A stretch of 8,349 nt of DNA from 66-474 sp035249175 (GTDB taxonomy: Bacteria > Pseudomonadota > Gammaproteobacteria > Xanthomonadales > Rhodanobacteraceae). The translations under genes and the position numbers were made by a program. A model generated the notes under the pieces. That model saw nothing but the letters and a program-made list of their open reading frames with translations, was not told where the DNA came from and searched no databases. This document shows, piece by piece, positions 1 through 6,907 of the stretch (the first letter of the stretch is position 1; the number at the start of each line of letters is the position of its first letter). The stretch is taken from contig DATFGT010000059.1 of assembly GCA_035249175.1 (NCBI GenBank), forward strand, positions 1 to 8,349. Direction: 5' to 3'.

Positions 1-882
1 CGCGACGCTCGCATGCGGCAAACCCAGCGAATCCAGCCGAGCGGTGGTCGCATCGACGATATCCACGCTCGCCAGCGGTCCGATCTGCACCCGCTGCAAG
101 GTCCGTCCATTCACGCTGGCGGCGACCACCCGCACCGGTCCCAGGTTCAATCCGCGCAGACGCGTCGCCAGCCGTTCGGCGTTGGCCACGTCCGCGAACG
201 CGCCGACCTGCACGTACAGCAGCGGTTGCCGGCCGGTCCGCGGTGTGACCGCGGTAAGGGGCGCGGGTTCCGCGACCGGGTGCGCGGGATCGATCCCTTG
301 CACCTCGACAAGGCCGGTACCGCGCGGCCAGATGCCGATCCGCACCGCCGCGGCCAGCGACAGGTCGATGATGCGGTTGGGCATGAACGGGCCGCGGTCG
401 TTGACGCGCACGACCACGCTCCTGCCGTTTTCCAGGTTGGTGACGCGCGCGAAGCTCGGCAGCGGCAGCACCTTGCTGGCTGCCGAGAACCCGTACATGT
501 CGTAGGTTTCGAAGTTCGACGTCTTGTAGCCATTGAACTTGCTGCCGTAGTACGAAGCAATGCCGCGCTCGTCGTAACCCGCGGCAGTGGGCAGCACGCG
601 ATAAGTCTGGCCGTTCACCGAGTACGGCGACTTGTTGCCGTAGCGCGACGGCGTTTCCGCGACCGGCACCGGTTCCGGGATCTTGCTGAAATCGATGTCC
701 TTGATGTCGGGCGTGGAATCGTTGCGCTGGTGGTAGCGCTCCGATTGCGACAGGCCGGTGTTGTCGTGCCAGGGCGCTGCGGTCGCGCCGCCACTGCGCG
801 TTGGCGCGCGCTGCGGGTTCGAAGAGCATGCCGCCAGCGCCAGCAGCACGAGTGGCAGCAGGATGCGCAGGCCGCGACTCAT
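1..882 (-). CDS. rlpA: RlpA-family septal lytic transglycosylase lipoprotein (3' partial)
   Basis: The reading frame opens at ATG 882 and is still open at the left edge (294 codons seen, no stop). The N-terminus is a lipoprotein signal with lipobox LAAC, Cys19. A double-psi beta-barrel domain spans about residues 105-195 (GIASYYG, ETYDMYG, LPLPSFARVTNLENGRSVV, VNDRGPF, RIIDLSLAAA). A SPOR domain starts near residue 220 (LLYVQVGAFADVANAERLA), the module that binds denuded septal peptidoglycan. RlpA proteins cleave glycan strands at the division site from the outer membrane side. Glu125 and the Asp of NDRGP (Asp162) are present, but the His usual in AAHKTLPL is Ser136 (AASKVLPL), so activity is uncertain. 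The start codon overlaps the mltB stop as ATGA, implying translational coupling. In Pseudomonas the same order continues into dacC, so a D,D-carboxypeptidase gene may lie beyond the left edge. Family assignment is firm; catalytic competence is not. Confidence 0.93.
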   Translation of the reverse strand, partial: MSRGLRILLPLVLLALAACSSNPQRAPTRSGGATAAPWHDNTGLSQSERYHQRNDSTPDIKDIDFSKIPEPVPVAETPSRYGNKSPYSVNGQTYRVLPTAAGYDERGIASYYGSKFNGYKTSNFETYDMYGFSAASKVLPLPSFARVTNLENGRSVVVRVNDRGPFMPNRIIDLSLAAAVRIGIWPRGTGLVEVQGIDPAHPVAEPAPLTAVTPRTGRQPLLYVQVGAFADVANAERLATRLRGLNLGPVRVVAASVNGRTLQRVQIGPLASVDIVDATTARLDSLGLPHASVA

Positions 883-1916
883 TGCGCGGCGGGGGCTTGG
901 GCTGCGCCGCGCGCGATCGCATCGGCGAGTTGCGTCACGGCCAGCGCGTACAACGGGCTCTTGTTGTAGCGGGTGATCACGTAGAAGTTCTGGAAGGTCA
1001 GCCAGTATTCCGGGCCGTTCGCGCCGTCGAGCGTCAACAGGTTCGCGGGCATGGCGGGGTCTGCGTGCGCGGTCGGCCCGTAACCGGCTGCGGTGAAGCT
1101 TTCCAGCGGTTGGGTCGGCAGCGCGTTTTCGTAGGCGGGCGGTGGCGCGGCGGTGGCGCTGGGATCCGCCTGCATCGCCACGGGGTGCCCGGTCTGCCAG
1201 CCGTGCGCCCGGAAATAATTGGCGATGCTGGCGAACGCGTCCGGCAACGAGGCCATCAGATTGATGTGGCCGTCGCCGTCGGCGTCCACCGCGAAATCGC
1301 GAATGCTGGAAGGCATGAACTGCGCGAGTCCCTCGGCGCCCGCATACGAACCGTAGATGTCGGGAATCGGTCCGGGCAATTTGTTGGCGGACAGTTCCAG
1401 CAGCGTCTTCAATTCGCCGCGGAAGTATTTCGCGCGCGGCGGATAATGGAACGCCAGCGTCACCAGCGCATCCAGCACGCGATAGCTGCCGGTGTTGCTG
1501 CCGTAGTTGGTTTCCACCCCGATGATCGCGGCGATGTATTGCGGCGGCACGCCGTATTGCTTGCCGATCTGGTCGAGCAGCGCGCGGTGCTGGCGGTAGA
1601 ACACCACGCCTTCGTCGATGCGCTCGGGGTTCATGAAGATCGGGCGATATGCGCTCCACGGCTTGCTTTCGGCCGGGCGCGTCATTGCGTCGATGATGCC
1701 CTGCTTCACCACCGCACCGTCCAGCAGCGCGTTCAGTGCCGCTGGATCCTGGCCGGTGGCGGCCGCGACTTCGCCCACCAGTGCAGCTTGTCCGGGATTG
1801 GTTTCGCCGGTATCGGCGGTGGTTTGCGGCAACGCAGTGGTTTGCGCGCCGGCGAGCAACGGCATCAGCGCGCAGACTGCGGCCGACAAAAGGCTTGTGC
1901 GAAGGAGTCGAGGCAT
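879..1916 (-). CDS. mltB: Membrane-bound/soluble lytic murein transglycosylase B (GH103)
   Basis: 345 aa. Residues 1-24 form a type I signal peptide ending in AGA|Q. There is no lipobox, so the protein is probably soluble in the periplasm like Pseudomonas SltB1 rather than lipid-anchored like E. coli MltB. The GH103 core covers about residues 45-335: GVETNYGSNTGSYRVLDAL with catalytic Glu135, AEGLAQFMPSS (194-204), an EF-hand-like calcium loop DADGDGHINL (211-220), NYFRAHGW, and a terminal YWLTFQNFYVITRYNKSPLYA. The family cleaves MurNAc-GlcNAc bonds to leave 1,6-anhydro-MurNAc ends. The frame stays open upstream to 2261, but ATG 1916 is chosen because the signal peptide starts there and the upstream translation is Arg-rich and unlike the family. 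No clear Shine-Dalgarno is visible. The stop overlaps the rlpA start by 4 nt. In Pseudomonas this gene sits behind pbpA-rodA; here the next gene upstream is divergent, so mltB appears to head its unit. Confidence 0.95.
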   Translation of the reverse strand: MPRLLRTSLLSAAVCALMPLLAGAQTTALPQTTADTGETNPGQAALVGEVAAATGQDPAALNALLDGAVVKQGIIDAMTRPAESKPWSAYRPIFMNPERIDEGVVFYRQHRALLDQIGKQYGVPPQYIAAIIGVETNYGSNTGSYRVLDALVTLAFHYPPRAKYFRGELKTLLELSANKLPGPIPDIYGSYAGAEGLAQFMPSSIRDFAVDADGDGHINLMASLPDAFASIANYFRAHGWQTGHPVAMQADPSATAAPPPAYENALPTQPLESFTAAGYGPTAHADPAMPANLLTLDGANGPEYWLTFQNFYVITRYNKSPLYALAVTQLADAIARGAAQAPAAQ

Positions 1917-2089
1917 GGGAAAACGCGAACGCGGACTTGCGGTGCAGCCTAGCATGCGTGACCGGCGGTTCGTTGCATCGCGCGCAGGTGCGCGGCGAGT
2001 CTTGGCGCCACGACTGATACACTCGCGCGGTCGCACGGGATCGCGTCGAGCTGTGCACGCAACCATCGCGATCCATGACGAGATGAACC

Positions 2090-3040
2090 ATGACGTCGCC
2101 CTTTCGCTCCGCGGGACGCACCGATATCGGCAAGGCACGTCGCCGCAACGAGGACGCGATCCTCGTGCGTGACGAAGCCGGCCTGTGGGCGGTGGCCGAC
2201 GGACTGGGCGGACACGCCGACGGCGACTTCGCCAGCCGACTCGTCGTCGAGCGGCTGGCATCGCTGCCGCGCCCAGGCGACGTGTTCGCGTTCATTGAAT
2301 CCATCGAAGACACTTTGGCCGGCGTCAACGCCGAGTTGTGCCGGGCCGCACGGGCGCGGGGCGCGGACCTCATCGGTTCGACCGTGGTGGTGCTGGTGTA
2401 CGGCGGCGCGATCACGCTGTGCGGCTGGGCGGGCGACAGTCGCGGTTATTGTTCCGACGACGGGCGCTTGATGCCGATCACGCGCGATCATCTGTACGGC
2501 ATCGACGATGCGGAACGCTGGAGCGGCGGCCCGACGCAGACGCAACCGTCCGGCGGAGTGCTGACCCGCGCGATCGGCGCCGACGCTGCGCTGTTCATGG
2601 ACTGGGCGGTGGCGCTCAACCGGCCGGGCATGCAGTTCGTGCTGTGTTCGGACGGCGTGAACAAGGAAATGTCCGACGCGGAAATCGAATCGGCCTGCGA
2701 CCGGCATTCCACGCCCGACGGGATCCTTGATGACCTGTTCGAAACATCCTTGCAACGCGGCGCCCGCGACAATCTCTCGGCCGTGATCGTGAGCCTGGCG
2801 CGCGAGGCGCCCGCCGAAGGTTCGGCACTGGACGAGCGGGTACGCGCGATCAATCGCGACTTGTCGGTGCTGGACGAGGCGCATCGGCTCGGTGAAATCA
2901 GCCGCGACGACTATCGCGCGCGGCGCCGGCGCCTGCTGGCCGGCTTGATCGAAGCGGACCGCGGCTCTACCCATGCCAAGGCGATTTCGAAGCGTTCGCG
3001 GTGGCGGTTCGGCTGGCAGCGCTGGTTCCGACGCCGCTGA
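2090..3040 (+). CDS. PP2C-family Ser/Thr protein phosphatase with SHOCT-like basic C-terminal tail
   Basis: 316 aa, cytoplasmic, no signal peptide. All metal-binding PP2C motifs are in order: RRNED (Glu21, Asp22), VADGLGGH (Asp37), GST (96-98), AGDSR (Asp116), LTRAIG (158-163), LCSDGV (Asp188), ARDNLSAVIV (Asp227). This predicts a Mn/Mg-dependent phosphatase acting on phospho-Ser/Thr proteins, of the small bacterial PppA/Stp type that opposes Hanks-type kinases. No kinase is in the window, so the substrate is unknown. After the catalytic domain (about 1-236) comes a short extension: a helical SHOCT-like motif (about 257-286, LGEISRDDYRARRRRLL) and a Lys/Arg/Trp-rich end (300-316, KRSRWRFGWQRWFRRR). 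The tail could bind membrane lipid, nucleic acid or a partner; that is inference. ATG 2090 is the first start consistent with the family N-terminus; only a weak GAG lies upstream. The gene is divergent from mltB across 173 bp. Confidence 0.93.
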   Translation: MTSPFRSAGRTDIGKARRRNEDAILVRDEAGLWAVADGLGGHADGDFASRLVVERLASLPRPGDVFAFIESIEDTLAGVNAELCRAARARGADLIGSTVVVLVYGGAITLCGWAGDSRGYCSDDGRLMPITRDHLYGIDDAERWSGGPTQTQPSGGVLTRAIGADAALFMDWAVALNRPGMQFVLCSDGVNKEMSDAEIESACDRHSTPDGILDDLFETSLQRGARDNLSAVIVSLAREAPAEGSALDERVRAINRDLSVLDEAHRLGEISRDDYRARRRRLLAGLIEADRGSTHAKAISKRSRWRFGWQRWFRRR

Positions 3041-3170
3041 ACCGGACCCGTTTTTTCGGGCGTTGGGCGTTTAACCGTACGCAAACACGCGATGGCGCTA
3101 CGCTAGGCTGACCCGCGTGCGATTCCGGAGATCGGCGCATCGGCCGCACTGTCGTCTGGCGGAGTGCATC

Positions 3171-3488
3171 ATGATCATGCGTATCTGGCGCGGCATCACC
3201 CCGAAGGAACAGGCCGACGCTTATCTCGAACATCTGCAGCAGACCGCGCTGCCGGCGCTGAGGGACTACAAGGGCCAGCATGGTGGATGGGTGCTGCGGC
3301 GGATTCAGGGCGAGCAGTGCGAGTTCCAGGTGCTGACGCTGTGGGATTCGATGAAGTCCCTCCACGCCTACGCCGGCAAGAAGCCCGAACGCGCGGTGTA
3401 CTACGACGAGGACGACAAGTACCTGCTGGACATGGAGCCGCTGGTGCGGTTGTACGAAGTGGCCGATACAGTGGCGCCGCCGGCTTGA
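3171..3488 (+). CDS. ABM-like dimeric alpha-beta barrel protein
   Basis: 105 aa, soluble. The pattern MIMRIWRGITPKEQADAYLEHL, then GGWVLRRIQGEQCEFQVLTLWDS, then a charged segment ending VRLYEV matches the antibiotic biosynthesis monooxygenase-like/dimeric alpha-beta barrel fold (about 100 aa: strand, helix, paired strands, helix, strand). Members range from cofactor-free monooxygenases to heme-degrading enzymes and proteins of unknown role. The catalytic Asn/Trp pattern of true heme monooxygenases is not recognisable, so no reaction is assigned. ATG 3171 is preferred because GGAG at 3161-3164 is 6 nt upstream; the longer in-frame GTG 3117 would add 18 residues unlike the family. The stop is 25 nt before the MBL-fold gene, which suggests one transcript. 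Confidence 0.85.
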   Translation: MIMRIWRGITPKEQADAYLEHLQQTALPALRDYKGQHGGWVLRRIQGEQCEFQVLTLWDSMKSLHAYAGKKPERAVYYDEDDKYLLDMEPLVRLYEVADTVAPPA

Positions 3489-3513
3489 ACGGTTCTGTGC
3501 CGGGGAGAGGATC

Positions 3514-4398
3514 ATGCCGCCGAGCGATCCATCGCATCCAGAAGTCGAATCGTTCTTCCACAAGGACACCGGCACCTGGACGCATGTTGTCCACGACGAT
3601 GAAGCCGCCGCGATCATCGATCCGGTGCTGGATTACGACCCCGCGTCCGCGCGCACATCCACGGCCAGTGCCGAGGCGGTCCTCGCATACGTGCAACGGC
3701 ACGCCTTGCGGGTCGAGTGGATTCTCGAAACCCACGCGCACGCCGATCACCTGAGCGCCGCGGGTTACCTGCGCGACGGGCTCGACGCGCCGATCGCGAT
3801 CGGACGCGGCATCGTCGAGGTGCAGGCGCATTTCAAGCAGGTGTTCGGCCTGGGCGACGCGTTCGTTGCCGACGGGCGCCAGTTCGATCGCCTGCTCGAC
3901 GACGGCGACGCACTGCCGATCGGATCGCTCAGCATGCGTGCGCTCGCGACGCCCGGACACACGCGCGACGGCCTCACCTATGTCGCGGGCGATGCGGCCT
4001 TCATCGGCGACACCCTGTTCGCGCCCGACATCGGCACCGCACGCTGCGATTTCCCGGGCGGCGATGCGGCGGAATTGTATGCATCGATCGGGCGCATCCT
4101 TGCGTTGCCCGAGTCGACGCGGCTGTTCCTGTGCCACGACTATCCGCCGCCGGCGCGCACGTCCTGGCGCGAAACCACGGTCGGATGCGAGGCGAGGGAG
4201 AACGTGCAGATCGGCGGTGGCGTGGGCGAGGCCGAATTCGTCACCAAACGCCGTGCGCGCGATGCCACGCTGCCGGTGCCGCGGCTGCTGCTGCCTTCGC
4301 TGCAGGTGAATATCCTCGGCGGACGCCTGCCGCCGGCCGAAACCGACGGACACCGTTACCTTCGCCTGCCGCTGAACCGGATCGGCCGCGAAACCTGA
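3514..4398 (+). CDS. MBL-fold metallo-hydrolase, ETHE1/persulfide dioxygenase-like
   Basis: 294 aa, cytoplasmic. The metal-binding signature is complete: HAHADH (His74, His76, Asp78, His79), TPGHT (His149), GDTLF (Asp166) and CHDY (His208). The arrangement, the segment GTARCDFPGGDAAELYASI and the HDYPP end resemble ETHE1-type persulfide dioxygenases and Blh-type sulfur-detoxification hydrolases. In ETHE1 a mononuclear iron held by two His and one Asp oxidises glutathione persulfide to sulfite. An extra C-terminal segment (about 212-294, with ETTVGCEARENVQI and LLLPSLQVNILGG) is found in the longer bacterial subgroup; human ETHE1 is shorter. The rhodanese and DUF442 domains often linked to the family are absent. 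ATG 3514 is preceded by GGGGAGAGG (3502-3510), a good ribosome site. It is likely co-transcribed with the ABM-like gene. Fold and metal site are firm; the persulfide substrate is inferred from resemblance, and a glyoxalase II-like thioesterase is the main alternative. Confidence 0.9.
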   Translation: MPPSDPSHPEVESFFHKDTGTWTHVVHDDEAAAIIDPVLDYDPASARTSTASAEAVLAYVQRHALRVEWILETHAHADHLSAAGYLRDGLDAPIAIGRGIVEVQAHFKQVFGLGDAFVADGRQFDRLLDDGDALPIGSLSMRALATPGHTRDGLTYVAGDAAFIGDTLFAPDIGTARCDFPGGDAAELYASIGRILALPESTRLFLCHDYPPPARTSWRETTVGCEARENVQIGGGVGEAEFVTKRRARDATLPVPRLLLPSLQVNILGGRLPPAETDGHRYLRLPLNRIGRET

Positions 4399-4423
4399 CT
4401 GATCCTGCAGGGATTGCTAAAGT
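4395..4423 (+). promoter_or_regulatory. Candidate sigma70 promoter for the EEP-family gene
   Basis: CTGACT at 4395-4400 (cf. TTGACA) and TAAAGT at 4418-4423 (cf. TATAAT) are separated by exactly 17 nt. TGC directly before the -10 makes it an extended -10 element. The -35 overlaps the stop codon of the MBL-fold gene. The predicted start falls near 4430, about 20 nt before the ATG and upstream of its ribosome site. The downstream gene can therefore probably be transcribed on its own even if there is read-through from the MBL gene. Confidence 0.5.
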
Positions 4424-4450
4424 GGATCGCGTCGTCCGCAGGAGAACGCC

Positions 4451-5317
4451 ATGTCGGCCTCGCGTCTGTTGCTGCTTGCCGCGTGCCTTGCGGTCCTGGG
4501 TCTGGTCGGCCGCCCGTCACGCGCCGCCGAAACGCTGCGCGTGATGACCTTCAACGTGCGTTTGCCGCAGGCTTCCGACGGTCCGGAGCGCTGGGAAGCG
4601 CGCCGCGACCTGTTCGTGAAAACGGTCCGCAAGCAGCACCCGGACGTATTCGGCACCCAGGAGCTGTACAAGGAGCAGGGCGACTACGTGGTCGCCAAAC
4701 TCCCCGGGTACAAGTGGTTCGGGATGGGTCGCAAGGGCAACGATGGCGACGAACACATGGGCGTGTTCTACCGCACGGATGAATTGCGCGTGCTCGATTC
4801 GGGCAACTTCTGGTTGTCCGACACGCCGGACGTGCCGGGCAGCATTTCCTGGGGCACGCTGTTTCCGCGCATGGTCACGTGGGCGCGCTTCCAGCGAAGG
4901 GACGATGGCCGCACGTTCATCCTGTTCGACACCCACCTGCCGTATCGCACGCAAGACGACGCGGCGCGCGAACGCGGTGCGGCGGTGATCCTGAAGCGCA
5001 TCGCCAAGCTGCCCGCCGACGAACCGTTCGTGCTGACCGGCGATTTCAACACCACGCCGAACAGCAAGGTGCACGCGATGCTCACCCGGCATTTGCACGA
5101 CGCGTGGCTGGTCGCGCCGCAGCGCAGCGGCCCCGACAAGACCTTCCATGATTTCACCGGCAAACCGACCGAGCGCATCGACTGGATCCTGGTGCGCGGC
5201 TTTCGCGTGAAAAATGCGCGTACCGTGACCACGCACGAAGGCAACCGTTATCCGTCGGATCATTTTCCGGTGGTGGCGGATTTGGTCTGGCCGGCTCGCG
5301 AATCGACGAAGCCCTGA
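4451..5317 (+). CDS. Exported endonuclease/exonuclease/phosphatase-family hydrolase
   Basis: 288 aa. Residues 1-25 are a signal peptide ending SRA|A, so the enzyme acts in the periplasm or outside the cell. The EEP (DNase I-like) fold motifs are all present: MTFNVR (Asn35), GTQE (Glu71), HMGVFYR (102-108), FDTHL (Asp160, His162), TGDFNTTP (Asp198, Asn200), RIDWILV (Asp244) and SDHFPV (Asp270, His271). These form a Mg-dependent phosphodiester/phosphoester hydrolase site. The layout resembles the secreted EEP proteins that replace nuclease-specific motifs with features of phosphodiesterase or inositol phosphatase-like enzymes. Substrate (DNA, phospholipid headgroup, sugar or inositol phosphate) cannot be decided here. 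AGGAGA at 4440-4445 precedes ATG 4451, and a candidate promoter lies just upstream. A LAAC at residues 9-12 looks like a lipobox but is too close to the N-terminus to be convincing. Confidence 0.92.
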   Translation: MSASRLLLLAACLAVLGLVGRPSRAAETLRVMTFNVRLPQASDGPERWEARRDLFVKTVRKQHPDVFGTQELYKEQGDYVVAKLPGYKWFGMGRKGNDGDEHMGVFYRTDELRVLDSGNFWLSDTPDVPGSISWGTLFPRMVTWARFQRRDDGRTFILFDTHLPYRTQDDAARERGAAVILKRIAKLPADEPFVLTGDFNTTPNSKVHAMLTRHLHDAWLVAPQRSGPDKTFHDFTGKPTERIDWILVRGFRVKNARTVTTHEGNRYPSDHFPVVADLVWPARESTKP

Positions 5318-5339
5318 ACCTGCAAATCAGTCCCGCGAT

Positions 5340-5359
5340 GGCGAAGCGCGTCCTTCGTC
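5340..5359 (+). terminator. Weak hairpin after the EEP-family gene
   Basis: GGCGAAG (5340-5346) pairs with CTTCGTC (5353-5359) through 7 base pairs, one of them G-U, with a 6-nt loop. It begins 22 nt after the EEP stop codon. Only a short TCTT follows rather than a U-run, so it is at best a weak intrinsic terminator or an mRNA 3'-end stabiliser. Confidence 0.25.
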
Positions 5360-5450
5360 TTAAGTGGGTTCCGTTCGCGCCGGCGTGTTGGCGTGCTCCC
5401 GTGAACTTGGGCAGCGGTCCCTGGAAATCAACTGCCGCCAAGCAATCCAA

Positions 5451-5496
5451 GCGACGCGCGGTTCAGCGGATTGTCCCGCAAACCGCGACGCGTCGC
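5451..5496. other. Imperfect two-part stem-loop between convergent genes
   Basis: GCGACGCGCGGTT (5451-5463) pairs with AACCGCGACGCGTCGC (5481-5496), which carries an extra ACG as a 3-nt bulge. Inside the loop GCGG (5466-5469) pairs with CCGC (5476-5479) around ATTGTC. The structure lies between the end of the EEP gene (5317) and the end of the minus-strand membrane-protein gene (5517), where a bidirectional terminator would be expected. No U-run follows on either strand, so the role is inferred from position only. Confidence 0.4.
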
Positions 5497-5516
5497 ATTC
5501 GATGGCACCTGCAAGC

Positions 5517-6089
5517 TCAACTGAGGAGCATGAACAGCACACCCACGTAAGTCACCAATCCGATGGCGGCCACGATGGCGAAAAGCTTGTGGAACCATTC
5601 ACGCCGGGTCCATGCCGCGATGCCGCAGGTCACCAGGAACACGAGCTGGAAGGTTGTGTCCGAGAACTTTGGCAGGTGGTGGTACAGCACCGCATTCTTG
5701 AGCAGGCTCGCAACCATCAGCATCATCCCCAGCACGAAGAACCAGCGGTGGTTCTCGAAATAGTGCGAGCGCAGGTCCACTTCACCCTCGATGGCGACAT
5801 CGGGAAACACCAATCCCGCCAGCAGGTACAGCGGTACCGTTTCCGACAGCACCACCGCGAAATCGAGGAAGCTCCACGCGTGGTGGTACTCGTAAAAGCG
5901 CAGGTCGTACATCGCCCACCACGCCTGCACGTCCAACAACAGCAGCAGCACGCCCCACAGCACGCTCGGCCAATACGCATGCAACCGCGAACGCGCAAGG
6001 ATCAATCCGCGGAAGCCCTGCAGCACCTGCGTCACCGCAAGCCCGAGGATGATCGAGATCAGGACCGAGAGGTAGCTGAAGGCGTCCAT
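5517..6089 (-). CDS. Multi-pass inner-membrane protein of unknown function
   Basis: 190 aa with about six hydrophobic segments: roughly 5-25 (FSYLSVLISIILGLAVTQVL), 40-60, 73-95, 116-136, 146-162 and 167-189. Between segments 3 and 4 is a charged loop (about 96-115, DVAIEGEVDLRSHYFENHRW), and a short TRREW turn separates segments 5 and 6. Short helices with aromatic and His residues (WWAMYDLRFYEYHHAW, YHH) lie at the membrane edges. I recognise no catalytic or transport motif and do not assign a function. It resembles uncharacterised small integral membrane proteins that start MDxFxYLSVLxSIILGLA, seen in proteobacteria. ATG 6089 has GAGG about 11 nt upstream, a weak, distant ribosome site. 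The gene stands alone: 129 bp separates it from the GNAT gene and it converges on the EEP gene. Confidence 0.85.
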   Translation of the reverse strand: MDAFSYLSVLISIILGLAVTQVLQGFRGLILARSRLHAYWPSVLWGVLLLLLDVQAWWAMYDLRFYEYHHAWSFLDFAVVLSETVPLYLLAGLVFPDVAIEGEVDLRSHYFENHRWFFVLGMMLMVASLLKNAVLYHHLPKFSDTTFQLVFLVTCGIAAWTRREWFHKLFAIVAAIGLVTYVGVLFMLLS

Positions 6090-6218
6090 GGTGTCGCGCC
6101 TCGGGAGTTGGCGCGCAGGATACGCGATCGCCGCGGCAGCGCGGTACAGGCTTGCCGAATTCGCGCTACGGAACCGGGACGAAGTGCCGGTGCCGCCGGC
6201 ATTGCGCCTGGCTATCCT

Positions 6219-6698
6219 TCACACCCCGTCGAGCCGTTTCGCCATGTTGAAGCCCGTGACGGCAAAGCCGAGGGAGACATACAGGGTCTGCGTGGTGGTG
6301 TTGTGCGCGAACACGTGCAGGCCCAGCGAACACGCGCCCAATTCCCGGCAGCGCGCCTCCAGCATGCGGAGGGCCGCACGCGCATGCGGTTGTCCACGGA
6401 AGGGACGATGGATGCGCAGGTCGTAGAGGTAGGCGGAACGATCCTCCGCCGTCCCGCTGACCTCGAACCAGAGATCGCCGATCGTGTCGTCGCTGGACTC
6501 GTCCAGGATTTCGTACAAGTACTGGCCGGGCGTGGCGAGGCCTTGCGGCAGCAGCTTCAGGAATTGCGCGCGCGCGCGTTCGCCGGCCGTGGCATCTTCC
6601 CAGCAGAACGCCGCGACGTTTTCGTGCGCGTACGCGGCGATTTCGCGTTCGGCAAACGACGCGAAGTACTCCGGACGCATGGGCACGAAATGGGTCAT
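6219..6698 (-). CDS. GNAT-family N-acetyltransferase
   Basis: 159 aa, cytoplasmic. The C-terminal two-thirds fit the GNAT fold: an acceptor-side region (about 60-80), AYLYDLRIHRPFRGQPHARAAL (89-110) as beta4 and the acetyl-CoA pyrophosphate loop, GACSLGLHVFAHNTTTQTLYVSLGF (121-145) as beta5 to beta6, and a final VTGFNMAKRL. The family transfers acetyl from acetyl-CoA to an amine; the asparagine and tyrosine of HNxxxxxLY are the usual helix motif. The acceptor cannot be predicted. In the loop the usual R/Q-x-x-G-x-G/A reads R101-G-Q-P104-H-A106, so the central Gly is Pro. ATG 6698 gives a complete first strand; no clear Shine-Dalgarno is visible. It is divergent from the AlkB-like gene with 209 bp between, so the two may share a control region. 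Confidence 0.88.
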   Translation of the reverse strand: MTHFVPMRPEYFASFAEREIAAYAHENVAAFCWEDATAGERARAQFLKLLPQGLATPGQYLYEILDESSDDTIGDLWFEVSGTAEDRSAYLYDLRIHRPFRGQPHARAALRMLEARCRELGACSLGLHVFAHNTTTQTLYVSLGFAVTGFNMAKRLDGV

Positions 6699-6907
6699 GG
6701 GCGTTTTGCGCGCCTATCGTGCCATGCTTTTGGGAGCCTGGCGCCGGGGCGGGTTGCTGTCGCATTGGTCCGCAGCGGCGCGCACCGCGATGCAGCCCAG
6801 CTTGAAGGTGCGGTGACGCCGGGTTTCGCCCGAGGAAACGCACTGCTTCGGCGTCGACGCTTCGCCCCCCGTGAATGTTTGATTCGCGATGCCGCTAGCA
6901 TCGGCGA

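Noticed and set aside
801..1952. Long plus-strand frame opposite mltB (383 codons), and a similar one at 13-969 opposite rlpA
   Set aside because: Low-complexity Arg/Val/Ala translations antisense to well-supported genes.
1917..2261. N-terminal extension of MltB up to 2261
   Set aside because: The signal peptide begins at Met 1916; the extra 115 residues are Arg-rich and overlap the 5' end of the divergent phosphatase gene.
3047..3060. CCCG-TTTTTT-CGGG as a terminator after the phosphatase gene
   Set aside because: The stem has only 4 bp and the T-run forms the loop instead of following the stem.
3095..3112. GCTAGGCTG as a promoter -10 before the ABM gene, also seen on the minus strand before mltB near 1950
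   Set aside because: The shared hexamer TAGGCT is suggestive, but neither copy has a credible -35 at 16-18 nt.
3117..3170. GTG 3117 as start of the ABM-like protein
   Set aside because: It adds 18 Arg-rich residues unlike the family, whereas GGAG 6 nt before ATG 3171 supports the shorter form.
3196..4353. 385-codon minus-strand frame opposite the ABM and MBL genes
   Set aside because: Shadow of the MBL-fold gene; the sense strand has complete catalytic motifs and ribosome sites.
4475..4486. LAAC lipobox in the EEP-family protein
   Set aside because: It lies at residues 9-12 with too short a hydrophobic stretch before it; a standard signal peptide with SRA|A cleavage fits better.
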